Below, piece by piece: positions 55,622 to 63,977 of a stretch of 64,000 nucleotides of DNA. Within the stretch, counting starts at the first letter, position 1, and each line of letters begins with the position of its first letter. This DNA is from Arthrobacter silvisoli (GTDB lineage: Bacteria; Actinomycetota; Actinomycetes; Actinomycetales; Micrococcaceae). The notes under the pieces were generated by a model. That model worked only from the letters and a program-made list of their open reading frames with translations, ran no database searches and was not told where the DNA came from. The translations under genes and the position numbers were made by a program. The stretch is from contig NZ_QRCU01000017.1 of assembly GCF_003369445.1 (NCBI RefSeq), forward strand, positions 44,389-108,388, in the 5' to 3' direction.

Positions 55622-56500
55622 GTGGCAACAGCTGCACAATGGATCCAAGGCGCCCGGCCGCGCACCCTGCCGGCAGCGATCGCACCGGTGCTGATCGGCA
55701 CCGCGGCCGCCTACGAACTGCAGTCGTTCCGCCCGTTCAACGCGATCCTGGCGGCGTTGGTTGCCCTGCTGCTGCAGATCGGCGTCAACTATGCCAACGA
55801 CTATTCGGACGGCATCCGCGGAACCGACGAAGACCGCGTAGGTCCCCTGCGCCTGGTGGGATCGGGGGCTGCCCGTGCCCGGGACGTGAAGTGGGCCGCC
55901 TTCGGTGCGTTCGGCCTCGCCATGCTGGTGGGCCTGATCCTGGTGGTCATCACCCAGGCCTGGTGGCTGATCCTGGTGGGCCTGGGCTGCGTGCTTTCCG
56001 CCTGGGGCTACACCGGCGGAAAGAACCCCTATGGCTACATGGGCCTCGGCGACCTGTTCGTGTTCGTCTTCTTCGGCCTCGTGGCCACCCTCGGCACCAC
56101 CTACACCCAGGCCGGTCAGATCAGCCTTCCCGCCGTTATCGGCGCCATCGGCACCGGACTGATCGCCTGCGCCCTCCTCATGGCCAACAACGTCCGGGAC
56201 ATCCCCACGGACACCATTGCCGGCAAGAAGACCCTGGCGGTACGGCTGGGCGACCGGCACGCACGGGAAAGCTATGTGCTCATGCTGGCCCTGGCGCTTC
56301 TCCTGGTGGTGGTCCTCGCGCCCACCAAGCCTTGGATGCTGATTGTGCTGCTCCTGGTCCCTGCCTGCCTGACGCCCGCCTGGCTCATGGTCAACGGCAA
56401 GCGCAAGAACCTCATCCCGGTGCTCAAACAGACCGGCCTGATCAACCTCGGCTACAGTTTGCTGTTCTCGCTCGGCCTGGTGCTGAGCACGGGCTTCTAG
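55622..56500 (+). CDS. menA: 1,4-dihydroxy-2-naphthoate polyprenyltransferase
   Basis: A 292-residue UbiA-family membrane enzyme that attaches the isoprenoid tail in menaquinone synthesis. The Asp-rich prenyl-diphosphate motif is NYANDYSDGIRGTDEDR, and the second is in NNVRDIPTDTIAGKKT. About nine hydrophobic helices. GTG 55622 has GAGG 8 nt upstream. It is separated from menE by 66 bp and ends at a strong bidirectional terminator. Confidence 0.96.
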   Translation: MATAAQWIQGARPRTLPAAIAPVLIGTAAAYELQSFRPFNAILAALVALLLQIGVNYANDYSDGIRGTDEDRVGPLRLVGSGAARARDVKWAAFGAFGLAMLVGLILVVITQAWWLILVGLGCVLSAWGYTGGKNPYGYMGLGDLFVFVFFGLVATLGTTYTQAGQISLPAVIGAIGTGLIACALLMANNVRDIPTDTIAGKKTLAVRLGDRHARESYVLMLALALLLVVVLAPTKPWMLIVLLLVPACLTPAWLMVNGKRKNLIPVLKQTGLINLGYSLLFSLGLVLSTGF

Positions 56501-56504
56501 GGCA

Positions 56505-56580
56505 CGAAAAAATCCCCGGCCAACGGACTCCTCGCCGCCGCGTTCCGCGGAGCCAGGCTGTTGGCCGGGGATCTTTTGCC
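56505..56580. terminator. Bidirectional terminator between menA and the DUF4229 gene
   Basis: A perfect 13-bp stem, ATCCCCGGCCAAC (56512-56524) and GTTGGCCGGGGAT (56560-56572), encloses a 35-nt loop. An A-run (GAAAAAATC) precedes and CTTTT follows, giving T-runs for both strands. It lies between convergent genes. Confidence 0.9.
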
Positions 56581-56585
56581 TAAGT

Positions 56586-56894
56586 TCAGAGTTCCTTGGG
56601 ACGCCGGTCGTTCTCGACCCGTATTTCCGGGTGCTCGTCCACCAGGCGGTCCTCGGCGTCGGCGTCGGCGACTTCGCCGGCCGAACGCAACGGCTTGGCC
56701 CGCCCGGAGAAGCGTTCACGCATGGCGGCCGTAGCGGCGTCGCGCTGTTTCTGGAAGAAGAGGTAGCTGATCGCGAAGGCGATCAGGCCGGCGAAAACCA
56801 CTGCCAGGACGGCGCCGGTCTGCAGGAGAAGGAACAGCACGAACAACGGCACGAACAGCGCCAGACGGATCAGGGAGTACTTGAGGAAAGCCAC
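56586..56894 (-). CDS. DUF4229 domain-containing membrane protein
   Basis: A 102-residue protein with two TM helices (about residues 7-26 and 28-48) and a basic, then acidic cytoplasmic tail (RERFSGRAKPLRSAGEVADA). Matches the DUF4229 pattern; function unknown. The GTG start at 56894 lacks a ribosome site; TAAACT (minus, 56901-56906) is 6 nt before it, a leaderless candidate. Confidence 0.8.
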   Translation of the reverse strand: MAFLKYSLIRLALFVPLFVLFLLLQTGAVLAVVFAGLIAFAISYLFFQKQRDAATAAMRERFSGRAKPLRSAGEVADADAEDRLVDEHPEIRVENDRRPKEL

Positions 56895-56974
56895 GGACCA
56901 AGTTTACCGTTTGGATGCCCACCGGCCGTCGCCGGCGACAGTACGGGCCCTTGCACGGTAGCTAGACTGAATGT

Positions 56975-57355
56975 ATGCCCCGCGTTATTGCAGTCATCCT
57001 CGTCCTGTTGGTCTTCGTGTACGGACTCGTGGATGTGATTCGCACGGACGGACGGTACGTCCGGGGTATTTCCAAGCCGGCGTGGATCGTGGTGATGGTG
57101 GTGCTCCCGGTCCTGGGGGCCATCCTTTGGTTCATCTTCGGACGCCCCTACGGCGGCCGGGCCGCCCAGCAGGCCTTCCCTGCCCACCCGACAGCCCCCG
57201 ACGACGACCCCGAGTTCCTGCGCAACCTGGAAATCCGGCGACGCAACCAAAGCGAAGCAGAGCGGCTGAAGCAGCTCCGGAAGGAACTCGAGGAGCGGGA
57301 ACGCAAGCTCGGGGGCGAATCGACGTCAGACGGCAACGACGGCAACAATGCCTGA
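56975..57355 (+). CDS. PLDc_N (phospholipase D N-terminal) domain protein
   Basis: A 126-residue membrane protein. Two TM helices (VIAVILVLLVFVYGLVDVI and IVVMVVLPVLGAILWFIFGR) form the PLDc_N domain found before cardiolipin-synthase domains, but here alone. The C-terminus is a charged coiled-coil-like region (RRRNQSEAERLKQLRKELEE). TAGACT (56963-56968) is 6 nt before the ATG with no ribosome site. It converges on ccsB. Confidence 0.85.
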   Translation: MPRVIAVILVLLVFVYGLVDVIRTDGRYVRGISKPAWIVVMVVLPVLGAILWFIFGRPYGGRAAQQAFPAHPTAPDDDPEFLRNLEIRRRNQSEAERLKQLRKELEERERKLGGESTSDGNDGNNA

Positions 57356-57540
57356 CGGCAGCCGAGGCCCTTGCCGCAGCCCCACAGCGGAAAGGGTGTC
57401 AGGGGCTCGCCAAGGAGCGCATCGCCGACCATAGCGGAATAAGGCCGCCCGCGGCCGAAAGAAGCGGCGGGAGGTGTCTAAGCGACGGGCGGGCGCTTGC
57501 GCCCGACCCAAGCCGCGCCGTCGGCAAAGGCGAAAAAGCC

Positions 57541-58593
57541 CTAGCTCAGGCCCGAATACGAGTGCAGGCCGTTGAAGAACTGGTTCACGATCGTGAAGTT
57601 GAAGATCACGCACAGGTAACCCACGATCGACAGCCAGGCGGCACGGGTCCCGGTCCAGCCGCGGGTGGCACGGGCGTGCAGGTAGCCTGCGTAGACCACC
57701 CAGATCACGAACGTCCAGACTTCCTTGGTGTCCCAGCCCCAGAAGCGGCCCCAGGCCTTCTCGGCCCAGATGGCGCCGAACATCAGGGTGAAGGTCCAGC
57801 CCACGAAGGCCACAGTGTTGATCCGATAGGACAGGTTTTCCAGGCTCAGGGCGTCCGGAACCAGGCGCATGAAGCCGAGCTTGTCGGTGCCGCCGGCCGC
57901 GAGGGTCTTCTGCCGGTGCGACTGGACCAGCTGCAGCGCGGACATGGCGAAGGTCAACGTGAAGAGCGCCGAGGACAGCACCGCGATGGATACGTGGATC
58001 ACCAGCCAGTAGCTCTGCAGCGCGGGCACCAGGTGGCCCACGGGAGTCCAGTAAGCCACGGACGCCGCCACCAGCATGATCACGGCCAGGCCGATCACGA
58101 AGGTTCCCAGGAAGCGCAGGTCGCGTCGGATCAGGGCCAGCAGGAAGACGGCCACGGCAACGAAGGCGCCGGTGGTGAGGAACTCGTACATGTTGCCCCA
58201 GGGCACGCGGCCTGCGCCGAGGGCACGGGTGACCACGCCGGCGGCATGGATCAGGACGCCGAGGATGGACAGGGCCACCGCGACGCGGGCGGGTGCCCGG
58301 CGCTCGGCGGCGTAGCGCATGTCGCCGGCGGCGGTGCCGCCCGCAAAGGTGGGGCCCGACGTCGGGCGTTCAGCATGTCCGGCCGGTCCGCCGACTTCGG
58401 ACGCGCCCACCCGGCCCGCGGAGACCGGCACCTTGGCGGCGGCCGCCGCCTTCAGGTCGACGGCGCGCAGCGTCTTGCTGCTCTTGGCCAGGTCCCAGGC
58501 GAAGGCGACAAACGCCACCGTGTACGTGCCTGCGGCCAGCAGCATGAAGAGCTCGCTGTATTGGCCCATGGTCTCGTTGATGGAGAACAACAT
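57541..58593 (-). CDS. ccsB: Cytochrome c biogenesis protein CcsB (CcsA/ResC type)
   Basis: A 350-residue, about eight-helix component of the System II haem-delivery synthetase. The tryptophan-rich haem-binding motif is GRFWGWDTKEVWTFVIW, and conserved His residues lie in the TM regions (WLVIHVSIAV, LHARATRGW). An Ala/Gly-rich loop follows the first helix. ATG 58593 shares a base with the resB stop (TAATG). Last gene of the cytochrome c operon. Confidence 0.93.
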   Translation of the reverse strand: MLFSINETMGQYSELFMLLAAGTYTVAFVAFAWDLAKSSKTLRAVDLKAAAAAKVPVSAGRVGASEVGGPAGHAERPTSGPTFAGGTAAGDMRYAAERRAPARVAVALSILGVLIHAAGVVTRALGAGRVPWGNMYEFLTTGAFVAVAVFLLALIRRDLRFLGTFVIGLAVIMLVAASVAYWTPVGHLVPALQSYWLVIHVSIAVLSSALFTLTFAMSALQLVQSHRQKTLAAGGTDKLGFMRLVPDALSLENLSYRINTVAFVGWTFTLMFGAIWAEKAWGRFWGWDTKEVWTFVIWVVYAGYLHARATRGWTGTRAAWLSIVGYLCVIFNFTIVNQFFNGLHSYSGLS

Positions 58594-60269
58594 TACTGGT
58601 CCTTAGTGTTTGTCGAGGCGACGGTGTCGGAGGTTTCGGGGGCGCTCGGCGCCAGCTGCCATTCGCGCTGGAACAGTTCACGGATCGCGGCGGATTCGCC
58701 GGCCAGGCGGTGGTCTTCGCCGCGAGCCAGCAGGCCGTACTCCACCATGGTGCGTCCGTCGTCGTGGGTTCCCGTGCGGACCCACACGCGGCGGCGGTTC
58801 AGGTAGAGGGAGACCACCAGGCCGGCGACGGCGAGCAGCGCGAAGAACAGCGCACTCACCTGGCCCGGGTTGTGGTGGATGTCCACGCCCACGTACTTCT
58901 TCACGCCATCGAAGCTGATGCTGCCCTTGCCGTCCGGCAGGGTGTACGTCTTGCCGGGCACCAGGGTGATGCCCTTGGCGGGGAGGTCGCGGCCGTTGAG
59001 CTGGGTGAGGTTCTTGACGTCGAGCTCGAACACGTTCTGCGGGGTGCCCTTGTCCAGGCCGAGGTCGCCGTAGTACGAGTTCAGGCTGAGCTGGGGGTTG
59101 ATGAGTTCAGGGTCGCCGCTGAATGAGACGCCTTGTTCGGTGACGAACGCGGTGGGCAGGAAGAAGCCGGCAAAGCCCAGCTGTTCGGGCTTGGCGTCGG
59201 GAACCTTGATGACCACCGAGGAGTAGTAGTTGTCGCCCTGCAGCTTCGCCACAACGGGCCCCTGCAGCGCGACGTTGCCTTTGCCGTCGCGGACCGTGAT
59301 GACCGGTGCGTAGCCGTTGCCGGTGAGGTAGATGCTGGTGCCACCGAGGGTGACGGGGTCGTTGACCTTCAGGACCTTCTTTTCGGCCGGTGCGCCCGGA
59401 TTTTCCTTGGTGGTCACCTGTGCGGTGAAGTCGATGGGCTGGCCGAAATGGGCCGGCGATTCACGGTCGAACTTCACGTCGAACTTGTCCAGTTGGATCG
59501 AGTAGGGCTGCAGCCAGCTGCTCTGGAAGTTGGTGCCGGGGCTGAACTGGTCGTAGCCCACCAGGGTGTTCACGAAGGTGTCGCCTTCCACCAGGATGCG
59601 CTGGCCGCTGTAGCCGAACAGCCCGCCGATCGCCACGGAGACCAGCACGCCGATCAGCGAGGTGTGGAAGACGAGGTTGCCCACTTCCTTGAGGAAGCCC
59701 CGTTCGGCACCGAGGGACGGCCGTTCGCCGTCGGCGTCCCTGACTTCCACCCGGTAGCCGCGTTTCCTGAGCAGCGCGGCGGCATCGGTGATGGCGCGCG
59801 ACGCCGGGATCCCGGCGTCGGCGGGAACCACCAGGGTGCCGTACTCGGGGAGGCGGGACAGCCTTTTGGGGGTCCGTGGCGGCTGGGAGCGCATTGCTTT
59901 GTAGTGCGCGATGGCGCGCGGCGTCACGCAGCCGATCAAGGAGATGAACAGCAGGAGGTAGATGGCCGAGAACCAGGCCGAGGAGTAGACGTCGTAGAGC
60001 TGGACGGCGTCCAGGATCTTGCCGTAATCCGGGTGGTCCTTGATGTACTGCGTCACGACGGCGGGGTTGGCGGGGCGCTGTGGGAACAACGAACCCGGGA
60101 CGGCGGCCACCGCCAGCAGGAGCAGCAGGAACAGCGCGGTGCGCATGCTGGTCAGCTGGGTCCAGGCCCAGCGGAGCATGCCTTTGAGGCCGAGCGCGGG
60201 CAATGCTGCCCCGGCCTTGGCGTCCTCGATGGTCTTGGTCTTGTTCTTCGCTTCCACGGGCTCGCTCAT
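58593..60269 (-). CDS. resB: Cytochrome c biogenesis protein ResB
   Basis: A 558-residue ResB/Ccs1 protein with three N-terminal TM helices, a large extracytoplasmic domain, and a final TM helix (SALFFALLAVAGLVVSLYL). MRTALFLLLLLAVAAVPGSL and GSLFPQRPANPAVV form the family start. It partners CcsB to present haem to apocytochrome c. ATG 60269 shares a base with the ccdA stop (TGATG); upstream open frame is a shadow. Confidence 0.94.
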   Translation of the reverse strand: MSEPVEAKNKTKTIEDAKAGAALPALGLKGMLRWAWTQLTSMRTALFLLLLLAVAAVPGSLFPQRPANPAVVTQYIKDHPDYGKILDAVQLYDVYSSAWFSAIYLLLFISLIGCVTPRAIAHYKAMRSQPPRTPKRLSRLPEYGTLVVPADAGIPASRAITDAAALLRKRGYRVEVRDADGERPSLGAERGFLKEVGNLVFHTSLIGVLVSVAIGGLFGYSGQRILVEGDTFVNTLVGYDQFSPGTNFQSSWLQPYSIQLDKFDVKFDRESPAHFGQPIDFTAQVTTKENPGAPAEKKVLKVNDPVTLGGTSIYLTGNGYAPVITVRDGKGNVALQGPVVAKLQGDNYYSSVVIKVPDAKPEQLGFAGFFLPTAFVTEQGVSFSGDPELINPQLSLNSYYGDLGLDKGTPQNVFELDVKNLTQLNGRDLPAKGITLVPGKTYTLPDGKGSISFDGVKKYVGVDIHHNPGQVSALFFALLAVAGLVVSLYLNRRRVWVRTGTHDDGRTMVEYGLLARGEDHRLAGESAAIRELFQREWQLAPSAPETSDTVASTNTKDQ

Positions 60270-61024
60270 CAGATTGGCAACTTCACATCGGTCTGGAACC
60301 AGTACTGCAGCCCGGTGACCCAGGCACCCCACACTCCGCTGGCCATCAGGATCCCCAGGAGGATCAGGATGGCCCCGCCGGCCCGCTGGATCGCCAGGCG
60401 GTGCTTGCGGAAGAAGGACATGACGCCGGCACCCTTGCGCACGGCGAGGGCGATCAGCAGGAACGGGACGCCCAGGCCCAGGCTGTAGACGAAAGCGAGC
60501 AGGGCGCCCTTGGCGGCGGAGGAGCCGCCGGACAGGCTCAGCAACTGCACGGCCGAATAGGTCGGTCCGATGCAGGGCGCCCAGCCGAGGCCGAAGGTGA
60601 TGCCCAGCAGCGGCGCACCCCACAGGCCGGCCGGGGGCTTTGCGTGGATCTTCGCGTCCCGCTGCAGCCAGCTGAAGCCGCCCATGAAGATCACGCCCAT
60701 GACGATCACGAGGACGCCCAGCAACTGGGTGATCCAGGCGTTCTGGGGGCCGGAAAGCAGTGTCCCAAGCTGGCCGAAGGCACCGCCGAGCAGAACGAAG
60801 ATCAAGGAGAAACCGAGTACGAACAGCCCGATTCCGGCCAGCATGCGGCCACGCCGCTGCTTCTGGAGGTCGACGCCGGTCAGCCCGGTGACGTAGCCCA
60901 GGTACCCGGGCACAAGGGGCAGCACGCACGGCGAAAGGAAGGAGACGAGCCCCGCAAGCAGGGCCACGGGGATGGCCAGCAGGAGGGAACCGTTGAGGAT
61001 GGTCTCCGCGAAGGGGCTGTTCAC
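60269..61024 (-). CDS. ccdA: Cytochrome c biogenesis protein CcdA (DsbD-like)
   Basis: A 251-residue, six-helix thiol-redox transporter that passes electrons across the membrane to reduce ResA. The two active cysteines are in SFLSPCVLPLVPGYLGYV and GLGWAPCIGPTYSAV. It follows resA by 14 nt. Confidence 0.95.
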   Translation of the reverse strand: MNSPFAETILNGSLLLAIPVALLAGLVSFLSPCVLPLVPGYLGYVTGLTGVDLQKQRRGRMLAGIGLFVLGFSLIFVLLGGAFGQLGTLLSGPQNAWITQLLGVLVIVMGVIFMGGFSWLQRDAKIHAKPPAGLWGAPLLGITFGLGWAPCIGPTYSAVQLLSLSGGSSAAKGALLAFVYSLGLGVPFLLIALAVRKGAGVMSFFRKHRLAIQRAGGAILILLGILMASGVWGAWVTGLQYWFQTDVKLPI

Positions 61025-61038
61025 GTTTGTCCGGCCGC

Positions 61039-61659
61039 CTACTCCGCTGCCGCGGCGCTGATGAGGGCTTTCAGGGTGCCCTTCTCGATTTCACCCAGGA
61101 CGCGGGAAGCAACCCGGCCTTCCTTGTCCAGGACGAGCGTGGTGGGCACTGCGTTCGGCGGAACGAGGCCGGAAACGGAAAGCAGCACGGCGCCGTTCTT
61201 GTCGTTGAAGCTCGGGTACGTCAGGTTGAAGGTCTTCTCGAAGGCCTCTGCCGTGGCCTTCTCATCGCGCAGGTTCACGCCGAAGAACTGAACGCCCTTG
61301 GCCTTGAAGTCCTGGTGCAGGCCTTCGAGGATCGGCGCCTCGACCCTGCACGGGGCGCAGGCCGCGAACCAGAAGTTCAGCACCGTCACCTTGCCGTGGA
61401 GGTCTGCGGCCTTCACCGCTGTTCCGTCGAACAAGGTCCCGTCAATCTGCACCGGCGCCGAGCGCTCGGCCTTGGCGAACTCGGTGACGGAGCCGTCGCC
61501 GGCGATGTAGTTCTTGTTGTCGCCGACGTTCGCCTGCTTGGCGAGGTTGTCTTCCTGCGGGGCGCAGGCGGACAGGCCCACGGCCAGTGCCGCAAGGGCC
61601 GCTCCCCCGGTGGCGAGGAAGCGTCGGCGGGAAGTGTTGCTGTGCTTTTCCAATGTCAT
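61039..61659 (-). CDS. resA: Thioredoxin-like lipoprotein ResA/TlpA
   Basis: A 206-residue membrane-anchored thiol oxidoreductase that keeps apocytochrome c haem-binding cysteines reduced. The N-terminus combines an RR motif (SRRRFLATGG) with lipobox LSAC, suggesting a Tat-exported lipoprotein. The redox site is FWFAACAPCRVEAP (CxxC). ATG 61659 overlaps the phosphatase stop as ATGA. Confidence 0.94.
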   Translation of the reverse strand: MTLEKHSNTSRRRFLATGGAALAALAVGLSACAPQEDNLAKQANVGDNKNYIAGDGSVTEFAKAERSAPVQIDGTLFDGTAVKAADLHGKVTVLNFWFAACAPCRVEAPILEGLHQDFKAKGVQFFGVNLRDEKATAEAFEKTFNLTYPSFNDKNGAVLLSVSGLVPPNAVPTTLVLDKEGRVASRVLGEIEKGTLKALISAAAAE

Positions 61660-62321
61660 GCTCCGGGAGTGCTCGCGGCACCGGGCAGCAAAGCTGCCGC
61701 AGGCTCGCCGTAGTCGACCCGAACGAGGGCGCCGTCGGCGTCGAACACCAAGGACGTCAGGGACGTCAAAGTGCATTCGCGTTTGCGCGGGTCGTGCCAC
61801 AGCCGGCGCCCTTCGGCGCTGCGGCGGGTGGCGTAGATGGGCAACTGGTGGCTCACTAGGATCGCTTCGGCACCGTCGCCCCCGAGTTCGACGGCGCGCT
61901 GCCGGGCGTCCTCGATCGCGGCACGCATGCGCGCGACCTGCTCGGTGTACGGTTCGCCCCACGATGGGCGCAGCGGGTTCCGGAAATGGAACCAATGCTT
62001 CGGCTTCAGGAACTCCGAGAGCCGCGCGTGCAGCCCTTCGAAATGGTTCTCCGCCTCAATGATCCGGGGATCCGTATGGATTCGGAGGCCCAGGGCCTCC
62101 GCGCTCGGCTGGGCGGTTTCCTGGGCCCGGGTGAGCGGCGAGGCCACCAGGTGGACGATCTTTGCCCCGGCCGCGGCGCGCGCTTCGAAGTGCTCGGCGA
62201 GCACGCGCGCCATCGCCTGTCCACGCTCGGACAGGTGGAATTCGGGCAGTCTGCCATACAGGACGCCGTCGGGGTTATGTACCTCGCCATGGCGGAGCAG
62301 ATGGACAGTTGCGTGGGGCAT
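61656..62321 (-). CDS. Histidine phosphatase (phosphoglycerate mutase-like) protein
   Basis: A 221-residue protein of the histidine phosphatase superfamily. The phosphorylated His is in HLLRHGEVHNPDG, the second Arg/His motifs in ASPLTRAQETA and LVSHQLPIY. It begins the ccs operon; a phosphatase of this type also precedes resA-ccdA-resB-ccsA in mycobacteria. Its role there is unknown. I start at ATG 62321 (MPHATVHLL); ATG 62351 is in frame but gives an unusual N-terminus. Confidence 0.88.
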   Translation of the reverse strand: MPHATVHLLRHGEVHNPDGVLYGRLPEFHLSERGQAMARVLAEHFEARAAAGAKIVHLVASPLTRAQETAQPSAEALGLRIHTDPRIIEAENHFEGLHARLSEFLKPKHWFHFRNPLRPSWGEPYTEQVARMRAAIEDARQRAVELGGDGAEAILVSHQLPIYATRRSAEGRRLWHDPRKRECTLTSLTSLVFDADGALVRVDYGEPAAALLPGAASTPGA

Positions 62322-62420
62322 GTCTACCAGTTTCTCAAAGAGGATGGGCAATCCGAAATCTTCTACGCCACGTAGAACTGGCGTTCCGGAAAAAATGTTC
62401 CCCGGAGATGGAATAAAAGA

Positions 62421-62448
62421 TGCATTTGCATGTTTATACTGGATGCAA
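62421..62448 (+). promoter_or_regulatory. Promoter with inverted repeat upstream of yceI
   Basis: TATACT (62435-62440) is a near-consensus -10 box. It lies within TTGCAT-N11-ATGCAA (62426-62431 and 62443-62448), a perfect 6-bp inverted repeat, with a further TGCAT just upstream. A regulator bound here would block the -10. No regulator gene is adjacent in the window. Transcription would start near 62447, leaving a leader of about 74 nt. Confidence 0.6.
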
Positions 62449-62520
62449 GATCGGTTGATGGTTCAAGTAACTGTCCTCCGACCGGAGATTTCCGCCCACA
62501 CCTATCCCAAGGAGCACGCC

Positions 62521-63069
62521 ATGACCCTCCCCGCCAACGTCACCACCGGAACCTGGACCCTCGACAACTCGCACAGCGAAATCGGCTTCACCGTCCGCCA
62601 CGCAGGAATCAGCAAGGTCCGCGGCCAGTTCACCGAAGCTGCAGCGACCCTGGAACTGGCGGACCACCTGGCCGACTCCAAGGTCAACGCCACCATCCAG
62701 ACCGCCAGCTTCGACTCCGGCGATGTCAACCGTGACGGCCACGTCAAGGGTGAGGACTTCTTCGACGTCGAGAAGTTCCCCGAGATCAATTTCGTCTCCC
62801 GCCACATCAAGGCCAATGGCGACAGCTTCGACCTGGTGGGCGACCTCACCATCAAGGGCGTCACCAAGGAGGTCGCCATCGAGACCGAATTCAACGGCGT
62901 CGCAGTGGACCCCTTCGGCAACACCCGCGCCGGCCTGTCGGGCGAGACCACCATCAGCCGCAAGGACTTCGGCCTGACCTGGAATGCCGTGCTGGAAGCC
63001 GGCGGCGTGCTGGTCAGCGACAAGGTTGTCATCAACCTCGAACTGGCTTTCATCGCCCCTGCCGCCTAA
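62521..63069 (+). CDS. YceI family protein
   Basis: A 182-residue lipocalin-like protein that binds polyisoprenoids or similar lipids. Family motifs: WTLDNSHSEIGFTVRHAG, KVRGQFTEAAATLELAD, GEDFFDVEKFPEINFVS and LVGDLTIKGVTKEV. No signal peptide, so cytosolic. AAGGAG lies 6-7 nt before the ATG. A hairpin with a T-run follows. YceI genes are often stress- or base-induced; here control is probably through the TTGCAT...ATGCAA site. Confidence 0.93.
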   Translation: MTLPANVTTGTWTLDNSHSEIGFTVRHAGISKVRGQFTEAAATLELADHLADSKVNATIQTASFDSGDVNRDGHVKGEDFFDVEKFPEINFVSRHIKANGDSFDLVGDLTIKGVTKEVAIETEFNGVAVDPFGNTRAGLSGETTISRKDFGLTWNAVLEAGGVLVSDKVVINLELAFIAPAA

Positions 63070-63081
63070 CGCGGAAGTCCC

Positions 63082-63141
63082 AAGCGGCGCTTCCCGGAAT
63101 GTGTGCGGATCTCCGCTACCGCCGGGCAGCGCCGCTTTTTG
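63082..63141 (+). terminator. Intrinsic terminator after yceI
   Basis: AAGCGGCGCT (63082-63091) and AGCGCCGCTT (63128-63137) form a perfect 10-bp stem around a 36-nt loop, continuing into a five-T run. Confidence 0.8.
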
Positions 63142-63232
63142 TTGCCGCCCTCCTGGCAGGCATCCATGCCGTGGATCCACCTGCTGGAGTATCCAGCACA
63201 AGGCCGCGCGGAGGCAGGGAATTCGCCGAAAA

Positions 63233-63266
63233 TTTCCTAGGAAACCCTCAACCTCAGGTCTACAGT
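63233..63266 (+). promoter_or_regulatory. Palindrome and -10 box before the Pro-rich membrane protein
   Basis: TTTCCTAGGAAA (63233-63244) is a perfect 12-bp palindrome at the -35 position relative to TACAGT (63261-63266), which is 6 nt before the ATG at 63273. This suggests a leaderless promoter controlled by a dimeric regulator; the regulator is unknown. Confidence 0.5.
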
Positions 63267-63272
63267 GATGCC

Positions 63273-63941
63273 ATGAGTAACCCAAACGAAGTTCCTCAGC
63301 AACCAGGCTCACAGCCCCCGTCCTCCGGCGATATTCCGCCCGCCGGCTACCAGCCCCCGCAGGGCACACCGCAACCACCCAGCTACCAGGCACCGGCCCC
63401 CGGATATCAAGCGCCGGGTTACCAGGCACCCGGATATCAGGCACCGCCTCCGGGATACGGCGCGCCCGCCGCGGGACCGAACAACGCTCCGCCCGCCGGA
63501 TTGGGCTACGCGGCTCCAGCCCGAAACACCTTCGGCCTCGACTTCAACAACATCGCCCAACGCTTCCGCGACACCACCGGCGTTCCGCAGCAGCTGACTT
63601 TGTCCTACTGGCTCTGGATCGGAGCAGCCGCCCTCGGCGTTGTCGCAAGCCTGATCAACATCTTCACCGTCCGCGGTTACTTGGGTGAGCTGCTCGTTGG
63701 CGCCGGCATTGTGGGCTTCATCTTCAGCCTCATCTTCGCCGCCCTCTACATTTTCATCGCGATCCGGCTCAAGGAAGGCGCACGCTGGGCCCGCCTGGTA
63801 CTGAGCATCCTCGCCGGGCTTGCAGTGATTTCACTGTTGGTTCAGCTCGTCACGCTGAATCTGGGCTTCATCGGCTCCGCCGTCGCGGTGGCAGCCGGCG
63901 TACTGATGTGGCTCCCGGAGTCGCAAAAGCATTTCGTATAG
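63273..63941 (+). CDS. Proline-rich multi-pass membrane protein of unknown function
   Basis: A 222-residue protein. The N-terminal ~95 residues are Pro/Gly/Gln/Tyr-rich with tandem GYQAP units (five near residues 45-65) and are probably disordered. The C-terminal ~125 residues hold four hydrophobic helices (SYWLWIGAAALGVVASLINI, and others), ending LPESQKHFV. The layout is common among actinobacterial membrane proteins near the divisome or secretion sites; no specific family named. No ribosome site; a -10-like TACAGT is 6 nt before the ATG. Confidence 0.8.
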   Translation: MSNPNEVPQQPGSQPPSSGDIPPAGYQPPQGTPQPPSYQAPAPGYQAPGYQAPGYQAPPPGYGAPAAGPNNAPPAGLGYAAPARNTFGLDFNNIAQRFRDTTGVPQQLTLSYWLWIGAAALGVVASLINIFTVRGYLGELLVGAGIVGFIFSLIFAALYIFIAIRLKEGARWARLVLSILAGLAVISLLVQLVTLNLGFIGSAVAVAAGVLMWLPESQKHFV

Positions 63942-63977
63942 CCCACTGCCGGATAGGCACAGTGCCTGCCCGAAGGC

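Noticed and set aside
57356..57540. Short GC-rich hairpin CGGGCG-CTTG-CGCCCG (57490-57505) as a terminator
   Set aside because: Only a 6-bp stem with no T-run; possible but too weak to list as a feature.
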